Positions 6,425-13,244 of a stretch of DNA of 17,452 bases are shown here, piece by piece. The stretch comes from Chloroflexota bacterium. GTDB lineage: Bacteria > Chloroflexota > Anaerolineae > Anaerolineales > UBA4823. The position numbers and the translations under genes were made by a program. The stretch is from NCBI GenBank assembly GCA_023395675.1, contig JAEWYL010000033.1, forward strand, positions 1 to 17,452. The letters are read 5' to 3'. The notes below the pieces were generated by a model that was not told the DNA's origin, searched no databases, and saw only the letters and a program-made list of their open reading frames with translations. Every line of letters starts with the position of its first letter. Within the stretch, counting starts at the first letter, position 1.

Positions 6425-7963
6425 TCAATCTCCCTGCCCCGGCCGCGGCGCGTCGTAAAAGGTGTACGGCTCGTCGGTGTAGTAGTACACCAGGCGGCGC
6501 TCGGGGAAATAGTCGCTCAGGCGCGCGTCGATCTCGGGGGAGAGGGAGATCACGAACACGAAGGGGGTGTCCAGGTAGGGGGTCTGCAGGTCCAGCAGGG
6601 CGCCGTACTCGCTCCATTTGCCCACCGGCTCCACCACCACCAGGGCGGGGGTGAGGGCCTGCGCTTCGGGCGTCTCGAAGGGCGCCAGGCGGGCGCGGTT
6701 GACCTCGTAGAGCCCGTGCATCACCGCCAGGCGCGCCGGCAGGTAATAGACCAGGTTCACGCTCACCAGCAGGGCCAGCAGGGCGGTCATCCCCAGAGGG
6801 CGGGCTTTCTTCCAGCCGCGGTAGCTGTGCCAGGGCTCGTCCGGGCGGGTGGGCCAGCCCGCCAGGAAGGCGAACCCCAGGGCGGTGAGCAGGGTGAGCG
6901 AGTAGAGGCCCTCGTAATAATAGCGCGGCCCAAACAGCCAGGAGCCGATCCAGTAGGCCGTATACACCAGCACCAGACTGAAGAAAAGGCTGAGCACCAG
7001 CCCCCCGCGGCGCTGTTTCAAGGCCGGGATCAGGCCGATGGGCAGCAGGACCCAGGAGTAGGAGGCCCAGCCGAAGAGGTCGTGGATGCCGGACCACAGG
7101 CTGAAGCGGGTGTTGATCTCCGCCAGGCGCAGGCTGTGGCCGTTCTCCGCCCGCCCCACGCCGGGGCCGAAGCCGATCTTGTCGTACTCCCACCACAGGG
7201 TGTAGGGGTTGAGGGCCGGGTCGCCGGTCACGGCGTACTGCCACAGGAAAAGCAGCCCGGCCAGGGCGAGCACGATCAGGCAGAAGAGCAGCAGCCGGAG
7301 GCGGGTCTTGCCATCCGAACGGAAAAGCAGGTAGAGCCCGTGCAGGCTGAAGGGCAGGGCCACGCCCACCCCCGTGAGCGGGCGGGTGAGGACCAGCAGC
7401 CCGAGGGAAAGGGCCGCGGTCAGGGTGGGCAGCCAGCGCCCCAGGGCCGGGCCGCCGCGGCGCTGGGGGTCCCAGGCGTCCAGCCAGGACAGGGCAAAGA
7501 TGCCGGTCAGCGCCAGCCCGAAGGGGTGCGAGAGCAGGGAGCCCGAGTTCATCAGGAAGAAGGGGGAGGTGAGGGTGAGGGCCGCGGCCAGCAGCCCCAC
7601 CGGCGCGCCGAACAGGCGCTTGCCCAGCCGGTAGGTCAGCCAGAGGCCCAGCCCGGCGAGCAGGGGGTTGACCCAGTCCCGCGCCTCAAAGACGACCCCG
7701 ACTGCCAGCATCGCCGGCCAGCCGGGCGGGTATTTGCCAAAGCGCTGCCCTTCGTAATCCACCACAAAAGGCACCAGAAAGCTGTTCTTGCTGGGCGGGG
7801 TGGGGACGGTCAGGTCGCCCTGGGCGAAGGTCTCCGCCTGCCAGGCGTAAGCCATTTCGTCTTCGATATGAGGCATGGCCTCGAAGACGCGCAGCGTGAC
7901 CCAATAGGAGGCCAGCACGCCCAGCAGGCTGAGGAACAGGGCGAAATAGTCCGAACGCTTCAT
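6425..7963 (-). CDS. Polytopic membrane glycosyltransferase-like protein (GT-C fold, GT39/PMT-like)
   Basis: The 512-residue protein has an N-terminal membrane helix, then the acidic first extracytoplasmic loop HIEDEMAYAW (32-41) and YPPGWP near 78-83. Around ten further hydrophobic segments reach to residue about 430, followed by a soluble C-terminal domain of about 90 residues. This layout fits GT-C glycosyltransferases that move sugars from polyprenyl-phosphate donors to lipid or protein acceptors outside the membrane (ArnT/PMT/GT39 relatives). The acidic pair Asp35-Glu36 is the expected catalytic position. Acceptor and sugar are unknown. No good ribosome site precedes the ATG. The nucleotidase stop is 65 bases upstream on the same strand, with only a GC-rich imperfect hairpin between, so co-transcription is likely. 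Confidence 0.8.
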   Translation of the reverse strand: MKRSDYFALFLSLLGVLASYWVTLRVFEAMPHIEDEMAYAWQAETFAQGDLTVPTPPSKNSFLVPFVVDYEGQRFGKYPPGWPAMLAVGVVFEARDWVNPLLAGLGLWLTYRLGKRLFGAPVGLLAAALTLTSPFFLMNSGSLLSHPFGLALTGIFALSWLDAWDPQRRGGPALGRWLPTLTAALSLGLLVLTRPLTGVGVALPFSLHGLYLLFRSDGKTRLRLLLFCLIVLALAGLLFLWQYAVTGDPALNPYTLWWEYDKIGFGPGVGRAENGHSLRLAEINTRFSLWSGIHDLFGWASYSWVLLPIGLIPALKQRRGGLVLSLFFSLVLVYTAYWIGSWLFGPRYYYEGLYSLTLLTALGFAFLAGWPTRPDEPWHSYRGWKKARPLGMTALLALLVSVNLVYYLPARLAVMHGLYEVNRARLAPFETPEAQALTPALVVVEPVGKWSEYGALLDLQTPYLDTPFVFVISLSPEIDARLSDYFPERRLVYYYTDEPYTFYDAPRPGQGD

Positions 7964-8028
7964 GCGGCGGGACCGGAGGGCGGAGATCAGGCGGGCCGGG
8001 GGTTGGTCCCCGGGCCCCTTTCCGGGCC

Positions 8029-9021
8029 TCAGGCCGCGATGGCCTGCAGGGCCTGGAGGGCGGCGGAGTGCAGCCGGCCGTTGGAGGCCAGGATGCCGCG
8101 GTTGTTTGCCAGGGTGCGCCCGGCGGTGAAGTCCAGCGGCCTGCCGTCCAGGTCGGTGATCTTCCCCCCGGCCTCTTCCACCACCAGCGAACCGGCCGCC
8201 TGGTCCCAGATCTTCTCCCGGTAGTTCGGCTTCGAGGCCGAGAGCAGGCGCAGCAGCAGGTCGCCTTTTCCGGCGGCGAGCACGGCGTACTTGGCCTGGC
8301 TGTCCATGCCCACCGGGTCGGCCTGGACGCCGAGGGAGTGGGCAAACTCGTCAATCTGGCTCACGTTGGTATGCCCCGATTCCACCGAACGCAGCAGCCG
8401 GGCCTCGGCGGGGTCCTCCCGCCGGGAGACCTGCAGGCGCTCGAAGTCCCAGGGGGCGTCCAGCGAGGTGGCCCAGGTCCCCTCGCCGCGCCGGGCCAGC
8501 ACCAGCGAGCCCGGCCCGCCCGGGTCGGGGCGGTAGGCGTCGCTCAGGTTCGGACAGCCCAGCACGCCGAGCTGCACCTGCCCGCCGGTCACCAGGGCCA
8601 GGGCCACCGCGTACTGCTCGCCGCGCAGGAAGCCTTTGGTGCCGTCAATCGGGTCCAGCACCCAGTAGCGCCCCGCGGGAACCGCCGCGCCCCGGTCAAT
8701 CCAGGAGCAGACCCTCTCCGGGGAGCAGCCGTTGGAAAAGCGGGTGACAAAGCCGGTCACTCGCTCCAGCGTGGGGGCTCCCTCTGCGGCGCGCAGGGCG
8801 GCCGAATCTTCCTCGGCCACCAGCGGGTCGTCCGGGAAAGCCTCCTCCAGCAGGCGGGCGATCAGCGCCTGAGAGGCGAAATCCGCCACGGTCACCGGGG
8901 AGCGGTCGTCTTTGGTCAGGGAGGCGCCCACCAGCTCGGACTGGACCTGCTGCACGATCTGGCAGGCCTGGCGTACGGCGTGCAGGGCGAACTTTACTTC
9001 GGGAATGCTGGCATCGATCAT
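8029..9021 (-). CDS. 3'(2'),5'-bisphosphate nucleotidase, HAL2/CysQ type
   Basis: The 330-residue product is an inositol-monophosphatase-superfamily enzyme. Metal-binding motifs are clear: VAEED at 68-72, WVLDPIDGTKGF at 120-131 and WDQAAGSLVVEEAGG near 270-284. Length and spacing fit HAL2/SAL1-like nucleotidases (about 320-360 residues) better than the shorter E. coli CysQ (about 246). The expected reaction is hydrolysis of 3'-phosphoadenosine 5'-phosphate to AMP, removing an inhibitory by-product of sulfate assimilation or sulfotransfer. Other phosphatase activities of the superfamily cannot be excluded. The ATG at 9021 has a weak GAGAG ribosome site. The rimO terminator at 9197-9248 separates it from rimO, so it should have its own promoter. 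No sulfate-assimilation genes are in the window. Confidence 0.88.
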   Translation of the reverse strand: MIDASIPEVKFALHAVRQACQIVQQVQSELVGASLTKDDRSPVTVADFASQALIARLLEEAFPDDPLVAEEDSAALRAAEGAPTLERVTGFVTRFSNGCSPERVCSWIDRGAAVPAGRYWVLDPIDGTKGFLRGEQYAVALALVTGGQVQLGVLGCPNLSDAYRPDPGGPGSLVLARRGEGTWATSLDAPWDFERLQVSRREDPAEARLLRSVESGHTNVSQIDEFAHSLGVQADPVGMDSQAKYAVLAAGKGDLLLRLLSASKPNYREKIWDQAAGSLVVEEAGGKITDLDGRPLDFTAGRTLANNRGILASNGRLHSAALQALQAIAA

Positions 9022-9109
9022 GGTTATTCTCTCTATGATAAGGTTGGCGGCGAGGGCCGCTGCTGCCGCTGCAGTACTGCTATACCGGGTCCGGCAGGCT
9101 GCAAGTTCT

Positions 9110-9130
9110 CCGGGCCCACTGCAGGCCCGG
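9110..9130. repeat. Small hairpin in the nucleotidase upstream region
   Basis: A perfect 7-bp stem (CCGGGCC at 9110-9116, complement at 9124-9130) has the loop CACTGCA. The 256 bases between the nucleotidase and rimO also contain the self-complementary stretches GCAGTACTGC (9071-9080) and ATGATATCAT (9145-9154). No convincing promoter pair or ORF was found in this gap. Confidence 0.4.
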
Positions 9131-9196
9131 AAGAGCCTCCGGAAATGATATCATGGTTTTGGGCTTCGACCCGAACTACCGGCGGCCGGAGTGGAT

Positions 9197-9248
9197 AAAA
9201 AGTATGTAAAGAGGGTGTGGTGCAGGCCGCGGCCCGCACCACACCCTC
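9197..9248 (-). terminator. rimO terminator
   Basis: A perfect 13-bp stem (GAGGGTGTGGTGC at 9211-9223, complement at 9236-9248) encloses an additional self-complementary GGCCGCGGCC. On the minus strand it is followed by TTTACATACTTTTT (complement of 9197-9210). It starts 30 bases after the rimO stop and has the form of a rho-independent terminator. Confidence 0.75.
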
Positions 9249-9277
9249 TGTGTGCACCATTTCAAGGCGCCGCGGCG

Positions 9278-10624
9278 CTACAGGATGACGATGCGGTCGC
9301 GCTCGATGGTCCCGCTCAGGTCGTAGGTCATGGCGCCGGTGATGCGCACCGGCAGGAGCTCCCCAACCGGGGCCTCCCCCTCGATTACCACCATCCCGTC
9401 AATCTCGGGCGCGTCGCGGTAGCTGCGCCCCAGCGAGAGCCCGTCGCCCTGCCCCTCGATCAACACCGGCAGGGTCTTCCCGACCAGGGCCTGGTTGCGC
9501 TCCAGCGAGATCCCCTGCTGCAGCTCCATGAGCTGCTGCCAGCGCGCCTCTTTGACCTCCTCCGGCACCGGGTCCCCCAGCGGCTCGCTGGAGGTGCCGG
9601 GTTCGAAGGAGAATTTGAAGGCGCCCACCCGGTCGAAGCGGATGGCGCGCATGAAATCCAGCAGGGTCTGGAAGGCCTCCTCCGTCTCGCCCGGGTAGCC
9701 GACGATAAAGGTGGTGCGCAGGGCCAGGTCCGGCAGGGCCAGGCGCATCTTCTCCAGCGTGCGGTAGACCCAATCCATATTGGCGGGGCGGCGCATGGCG
9801 CGCAGCACGCCCCGGTCGGCGTGCTGCAGGGGCATATCCAGGTAGGGCACGATCTGCGGGTGGGCGGCCATCACCTCGATCAGGCGGTCGGTGACGTAGC
9901 CGGGATAGGCGTACATGATTCGTAGCCAGTCTACCCCGGGGGCGGCCTCCACCAGCCCTTCCAGGAGGCGGGCCAGCCCGTCTTTCAGGCCCAGGTCGTG
10001 CCCGTAATCGGTGGTATCCTGCGCGATCAGGATGATCTCGCGCACGCCCGCCTCCTGCAGCAGGCGCGCTTCGTCCAGGATAGCCTCCAGCGGGCGGCTG
10101 ACGGCAGTGCCCTTGATGAGGGGGATGGCGCAGAAGGCGCAGGGCCGCCGGCAGCCGTCGGCGATCTTGAGGTAGGCGCTGGTCCCCTGCACGGCGGCCC
10201 GCACCACCCCGCCCTCGTCAACGCCCACCGTGGGGGCCTCGGGCAGGTGGTAGAGCGGTTCGGGATGCTCCCGCCGCCGCAGGCGCCCGACCAGGTCCAG
10301 GATATCCATCCAGCGGCGGGTGCCCAGGATGCCGTCAATCCCCGGCACCTGGCGCGCCACCTCCGCCCCATAGCGCTGGGTCAGGCAGCCGGCCGCGATC
10401 AGGAGCTGGCCTTTGCGCTTGTGCGCCGCCAGCTCGCCCAGCACCTGCAGGGATTCTTCCTTCGCCGGGCCGATAAAGCCGCAGGTGTTCACAATCAGCA
10501 CCCCGGCTTTTTCCGGGGAGCCCACGGCACGGTAGCCCGACCCGCCCAGGAGTTGGGCCATGGATTCGGAATCGACTGTGTTTTTTGCGCAGCCAAGAGA
10601 GATGAGATGAAAGGTTTTTTTCAC
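9278..10624 (-). CDS. rimO: Ribosomal protein uS12 (Asp) methylthiotransferase
   Basis: This radical-SAM enzyme adds a methylthio group to a conserved aspartate of ribosomal protein uS12. The 448-residue product has the N-terminal methylthiotransferase domain with cluster cysteines Cys12 (LISLGCAKN), Cys48 (NTCGF) and Cys80 (AAGCL). The radical-SAM motif CRRPCAFC follows at 158-165, and a C-terminal TRAM domain spans about 385-446. Order and length are standard. LGCAKNTVDSE favours RimO over MiaB. The start is GTG at 10624 with AGGTAA six bases upstream. It lies 88 bases after the RodZ-like gene on the same strand, suggesting co-transcription, and a strong terminator follows it. Confidence 0.95.
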   Translation of the reverse strand: MKKTFHLISLGCAKNTVDSESMAQLLGGSGYRAVGSPEKAGVLIVNTCGFIGPAKEESLQVLGELAAHKRKGQLLIAAGCLTQRYGAEVARQVPGIDGILGTRRWMDILDLVGRLRRREHPEPLYHLPEAPTVGVDEGGVVRAAVQGTSAYLKIADGCRRPCAFCAIPLIKGTAVSRPLEAILDEARLLQEAGVREIILIAQDTTDYGHDLGLKDGLARLLEGLVEAAPGVDWLRIMYAYPGYVTDRLIEVMAAHPQIVPYLDMPLQHADRGVLRAMRRPANMDWVYRTLEKMRLALPDLALRTTFIVGYPGETEEAFQTLLDFMRAIRFDRVGAFKFSFEPGTSSEPLGDPVPEEVKEARWQQLMELQQGISLERNQALVGKTLPVLIEGQGDGLSLGRSYRDAPEIDGMVVIEGEAPVGELLPVRITGAMTYDLSGTIERDRIVIL

Positions 10625-10712
10625 TGTGAGTTACCTGTAAGCATCGCAGAAACTATGCGGATCAGCCGGAGGTCAGGGTTGATGCGGGTCTGCCCGCCCA
10701 AAACCACGACCA

Positions 10713-12119
10713 TTAAGGAGCCAGGGTGGGCGTCGGCGGCGGGGGTGTGCCGCGTGGGGTGGGGCTGGGCCTCACCGTGGGGGTTGAGGTGGGGGTGATG
10801 GTGGGCGTCGGCGTCAGAACCCCTTCGGTGCTGTAGATCAGGTACACCACCTCGCCGAACTCCCCCAGCGGGCCCTGGTCCTGCCCGTTGTAGAAGACCT
10901 GGACCGCGGCCCCGTTGCCCGTGAACACTTCGATCCGTTCTTCGCCGGAGAACTGGAAGGCGCTGTCCGGGGGCATGCGGCCCTCCTCCTGCACCTCGCC
11001 GTCCACCAGCACCCGCAGCCAGGTGCGCTGGCGGATGGTCAGGTACACCTGCACCCCGCTCGACCCGCCTCCGGCGCCGGGGGTTCCATCTTCCGGCGTT
11101 CCGTCCGCCTCTACCCCGGTCCCAACCGGCTCTCCCTGAGATGCGCCTCCCGGGGCGGGGGTAAAGACGAGCACCTCCTCCGGGGTAGGTGTGACGACGG
11201 TGGGGGTAACCGAAGGCGTGCCGGGGTCCAGCAGCACTTCGGAGATCGAGCGGGAGGTGGCCTGCGGGTTCTGGCTCTGGCTCTGGCGCAGAGCGAAGAT
11301 GCGCACCGCCCCCCAGACGACGAATCCGACCAGGAAGACCACCACCAGCCCTGCCAGCAGGAACTCGACGGAGAACAGGCGGCGCAGCAGGCTGGGCGGG
11401 CGCACCGCCGCCTCCCCCGGCGCGGCGGAATCCGCCGCCCGGGGCCTGCGCCCCGGCGCTCTTGCGGGCACAGCCGCGGGCGATTGCGCCTGCAGGGTGA
11501 GGCGGCGCGCCTGCAGCCCCTCGGCAAAACGCAGCAGGAGCGGTTCGGGATCCAGCCCGAGGAAGGCGGCGTAATTATTCAGCATCCCGCGCCCCTGCAC
11601 CGGGGAGGGGAGCTGCTCCAGCTCGCCGGCTTCCAGCGCCTGCAGGTAAAAGGTGCGCAGGCGGGTCTGCCGTTCGACGTCTTCAATGGAAAGGCCCAGC
11701 AGCTCTCGCTGGCGGCGCAGGCGCTGCCCTACCTCGGTAAAGAAAGCCTGCACCTCGGCGGGAAGCGGCCCGGTGAAGGGCTGGGCGGCGGGATAAGCTT
11801 TGGCAGGTGAGGCAGATACGGTTGTCCCGGCCTCCCCTGCGCCGCCGTCCACGGCCGGCTCCGGCAGAGTCCGCACCGGCGCGCCGGGGGCTGCATCCAT
11901 CACCGCCAGCAGCTCGTCCACCGGCAGGTTGAGATAACCCGCGTAGGCGCGCAAAAACCCGCGCGCCTGGGCCCTGGAGGGCAGGGCGCCGAAGGCCTCG
12001 CTCTCGAGGGCCTCCAGGTAATGCGGGCGGATATGGGTAGCCCGGGATACCTGCTGGATGGTCAGGTCGCGCGCTTCTCGCGCCTGGCGGAGCTGCTGCC
12101 CGATCATTTCCAAATTCAC
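10713..12119 (-). CDS. RodZ-like membrane protein with two HTH domains
   Basis: The 468-residue protein begins with an HTH_25/RodZ-type helix-turn-helix domain (about 5-72). A second, clearly related one lies at 127-198, after a Pro/Ala linker. A basic Pro/Ala-rich stretch precedes one transmembrane segment at about 251-276. Beyond it are a Pro-Thr-rich spacer (297-355), a RodZ C-terminal DUF4115-like beta domain at about 355-431 (VQVYLTIRQRTWLRVLVDG) and a Pro-Thr tail (434-468). RodZ links MreB filaments to the cell-wall machinery; a shape or division role is inferred. One HTH is normal, two is unusual. The start is either GTG at 12119 or the ATG four codons on (12107), which has GGTGA upstream. 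Adjacent rimO fits known rodZ neighbourhoods. Confidence 0.82.
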   Translation of the reverse strand: MNLEMIGQQLRQAREARDLTIQQVSRATHIRPHYLEALESEAFGALPSRAQARGFLRAYAGYLNLPVDELLAVMDAAPGAPVRTLPEPAVDGGAGEAGTTVSASPAKAYPAAQPFTGPLPAEVQAFFTEVGQRLRRQRELLGLSIEDVERQTRLRTFYLQALEAGELEQLPSPVQGRGMLNNYAAFLGLDPEPLLLRFAEGLQARRLTLQAQSPAAVPARAPGRRPRAADSAAPGEAAVRPPSLLRRLFSVEFLLAGLVVVFLVGFVVWGAVRIFALRQSQSQNPQATSRSISEVLLDPGTPSVTPTVVTPTPEEVLVFTPAPGGASQGEPVGTGVEADGTPEDGTPGAGGGSSGVQVYLTIRQRTWLRVLVDGEVQEEGRMPPDSAFQFSGEERIEVFTGNGAAVQVFYNGQDQGPLGEFGEVVYLIYSTEGVLTPTPTITPTSTPTVRPSPTPRGTPPPPTPTLAP

Positions 12120-12203
12120 CCACCCGGACAGCTCAGGCAGGCGCGCCCCGGCCTATTCCAGCTTGAGGCCGGAGCGCTGCCCTTCCGGCTGCGGTCTGAA
12201 CGG

Positions 12204-12209
12204 ATCATA
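12204..12209 (-). promoter_or_regulatory. Possible -10 box for the RodZ-like/rimO transcript
   Basis: The minus strand reads TATGAT here, one base from the consensus, about 85 bases before the RodZ-like start. No good -35 hexamer stands 16-18 bases upstream; that position falls inside the palindrome at 12219-12262. Low confidence. Confidence 0.3.
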
Positions 12210-12218
12210 AATAGCACG

Positions 12219-12262
12219 TAGGGGCGGGGTCAGCCGGCCTGGGGCCGGGGACTCCGCCCCTA
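12219..12262. repeat. Compound GC-rich palindrome
   Basis: Outer arms TAGGGGCGGGGTC (12219-12231) and GACTCCGCCCCTA (12250-12262) pair over 13 positions with one G-T wobble. The inner arms CCGGCC (12234-12239) and GGCCGG (12243-12248) form a second stem with loop TGG. There is no T tail on either strand. The TAGGGGCGG...CCGCCCCTA form resembles palindromic repeats dispersed between genes, but copy number cannot be judged from this window. Confidence 0.55.
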
Positions 12263-12284
12263 TCCCTATCACTCGATTGCGCTC

Positions 12285-12321
12285 GCAGCCTGGTGAAAGC
12301 GGCCCGCCGGCGGCAGGCTGC
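12285..12321 (-). repeat. Hairpin downstream of rplI
   Basis: A perfect 8-bp stem (GCAGCCTG at 12285-12292, complement at 12314-12321) lies 24 bases beyond the rplI stop codon. No T run follows on the minus strand, so it is a transcript-end or stabilising structure at most, not a classical terminator. Confidence 0.4.
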
Positions 12322-12344
12322 ACCCCTCGCTGCAGCGCGGCGAT

Positions 12345-12905
12345 TTACTCGGCGGCAGGCTCGGGAGACTCTTCAGGAGCCTCGGTGGGGGCCTCGACAG
12401 GGGCTTCCACGGCCTCAGCCGGCGCCTCTTCCTCAGCCGCTTCAGACAGCACAGGCTGCTCGCCCTCGCGATGGACGATGGCGCTCACCACCGGGATCAG
12501 GTCCAGGGTCAGGCGGACGTGGACCTTATGCTCGCCCAGGTTGCGGATCGGCTGGACGTCCAGCTGGCGGCGGTTGACTTCCACGCCGGTCTTCTCTTTG
12601 ATGGCGTCCGCGATCATCTGGGTGGAGATCGAGCCGTACAGCTTGCCGGTCTCGCCTGCCTTGGCAGGGAAGGCCAGCACCAGGTTATCGATCTGGGCAG
12701 CCACGCCGCTCAGCTCCTGGTTGAGCTGTGACCGGGCTTCGGCGGCCTGGGTGCGGATCTGCTCCGCTCCCTTGAGGGCGCCTTCCGTGGCCAGGACGGC
12801 CAGGCCCTGGGGCAGGAGGAAGTTGCGGCCGTAGCCGTCGGCCACGCGCTTCACGTCGCCGGCCCGCCCCAATTTGTAAACATCCTTCAACAATAGTACC
12901 TTCAT
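12345..12905 (-). CDS. rplI: Large-subunit ribosomal protein bL9
   Basis: bL9 binds 23S rRNA near the L1 stalk with its N-terminal domain. The first 150 residues are typical: MKVLLLKDVYKLGRAGDV then VADGYGRNFLLPQGLA (22-37), the long connecting helix and the C-terminal domain ending near AIVHREG. The protein is 186 residues against about 148-150 for most bL9; the extra 35 or so residues are almost only Ala, Glu, Pro and Val (EEEAPAEAVEAP and similar). The gene stands alone instead of following rpsF-ssb-rpsR, and has its own sigma-70-like promoter. The ribosome site is weak (AAGGGC about nine bases before the ATG). Confidence 0.96.
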   Translation of the reverse strand: MKVLLLKDVYKLGRAGDVKRVADGYGRNFLLPQGLAVLATEGALKGAEQIRTQAAEARSQLNQELSGVAAQIDNLVLAFPAKAGETGKLYGSISTQMIADAIKEKTGVEVNRRQLDVQPIRNLGEHKVHVRLTLDLIPVVSAIVHREGEQPVLSEAAEEEAPAEAVEAPVEAPTEAPEESPEPAAE

Positions 12906-12947
12906 CGTTCAAGCCCTTTCGTGCTGAATGGAGATCTGCAAAAGCAG

Positions 12948-12976
12948 GCCCGGGCGAAGGGTACGACGCGCCGGGC
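12948..12976 (-). other. Hairpin at the 5' end of the rplI leader
   Basis: GCCCGG (12948-12953) and CCGGGC (12971-12976) are complementary with 17 bases between them. The predicted transcription start for rplI is around 12976, so the hairpin would stand at the very 5' end of the roughly 70-base leader, where it could stabilise the mRNA or take part in autoregulation. Confidence 0.4.
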
Positions 12977-12982
12977 TCAACG

Positions 12983-13011
12983 ATTCTACCAGAGAGCGTG
13001 CGCGATGGCAA
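12983..13011 (-). promoter_or_regulatory. rplI promoter
   Basis: On the minus strand TTGCCA (complement of 13006-13011, five of six to consensus) and TAGAAT (complement of 12983-12988, five of six) are separated by exactly 17 bases. This is the best complete sigma-70-type promoter in the window. It predicts a start near 12976 and a leader of about 70 bases. Confidence 0.75.
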
Positions 13012-13066
13012 TAGCCGCGCCGCAGGGCACGAAATGTAGAAAAGGGGGGATTTGTGCGGGGCCGCA

Positions 13067-13160
13067 AGGTGCCAGCACTTTCACGGCATACAGCTTCCGA
13101 AACAGGCAAAGAACCCTCGGCAGCACAGGCTCGCTGCGGGCGAAAAAGTGCCTGGCACCT
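13067..13160. repeat. REPIN-like inverted pair of GTGCCTGGCAC elements
   Basis: AGGTGCCAGCACTTT (13067-13081) and AAAGTGCCTGGCACCT (13145-13160) are inverted copies that differ by one missing G, with 63 bases between. Each copy is itself nearly palindromic (GTGCC-x-GGCAC). The arrangement fits a REP doublet (REPIN). From memory, sequences built on GTGCCTGGCAC are a widespread REP type associated with REP-associated tyrosine transposases. No such transposase is in the window. A small GCAGC/GCTGC hairpin lies inside. Confidence 0.65.
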
Positions 13161-13231
13161 GGTATCCGCGTTATGTCAGGCTACTTTAAGAAAGCCGTGC
13201 CGCAGCCCCCTTTTTTCAAACATGAATGGAT

Positions 13232-13237
13232 TATAAT
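13232..13237 (+). promoter_or_regulatory. recO promoter -10 box, leaderless geometry
   Basis: A perfect TATAAT lies seven bases before the ATG at 13245. Transcription would start on or next to the A of the ATG, giving a leaderless recO mRNA. No good -35 hexamer is visible 17 bases upstream, where the sequence is CCTTTT. No Shine-Dalgarno site is present. Confidence 0.6.
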
Positions 13238-13244
13238 AGAACAG

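Noticed and set aside
6332..8224. Plus-strand 630-codon open frame opposite the glycosyltransferase
   Set aside because: Composition (Gln/Gly/Glu/Ala/His runs) is that of an antisense frame, and the minus-strand protein has a coherent membrane topology and family motifs.
8068..9198. Plus-strand 376-codon frame opposite the nucleotidase
   Set aside because: Antisense to a gene with intact EED, DPIDGT and WD motifs; no domain or ribosome site.
9153..9212. Short plus-strand frame beginning MVLGFDP, reminiscent of a RuvC start
   Set aside because: It stops after 18 codons and has no ribosome site or continuing homology in any frame, so chance resemblance is more likely than a remnant.
13067..13160. 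CRISPR array or attachment site at the repeated arms
   Set aside because: Only two inverted copies with a single spacer-like interval; CRISPR repeats are direct and regularly spaced, and no integrase or cas gene is present.
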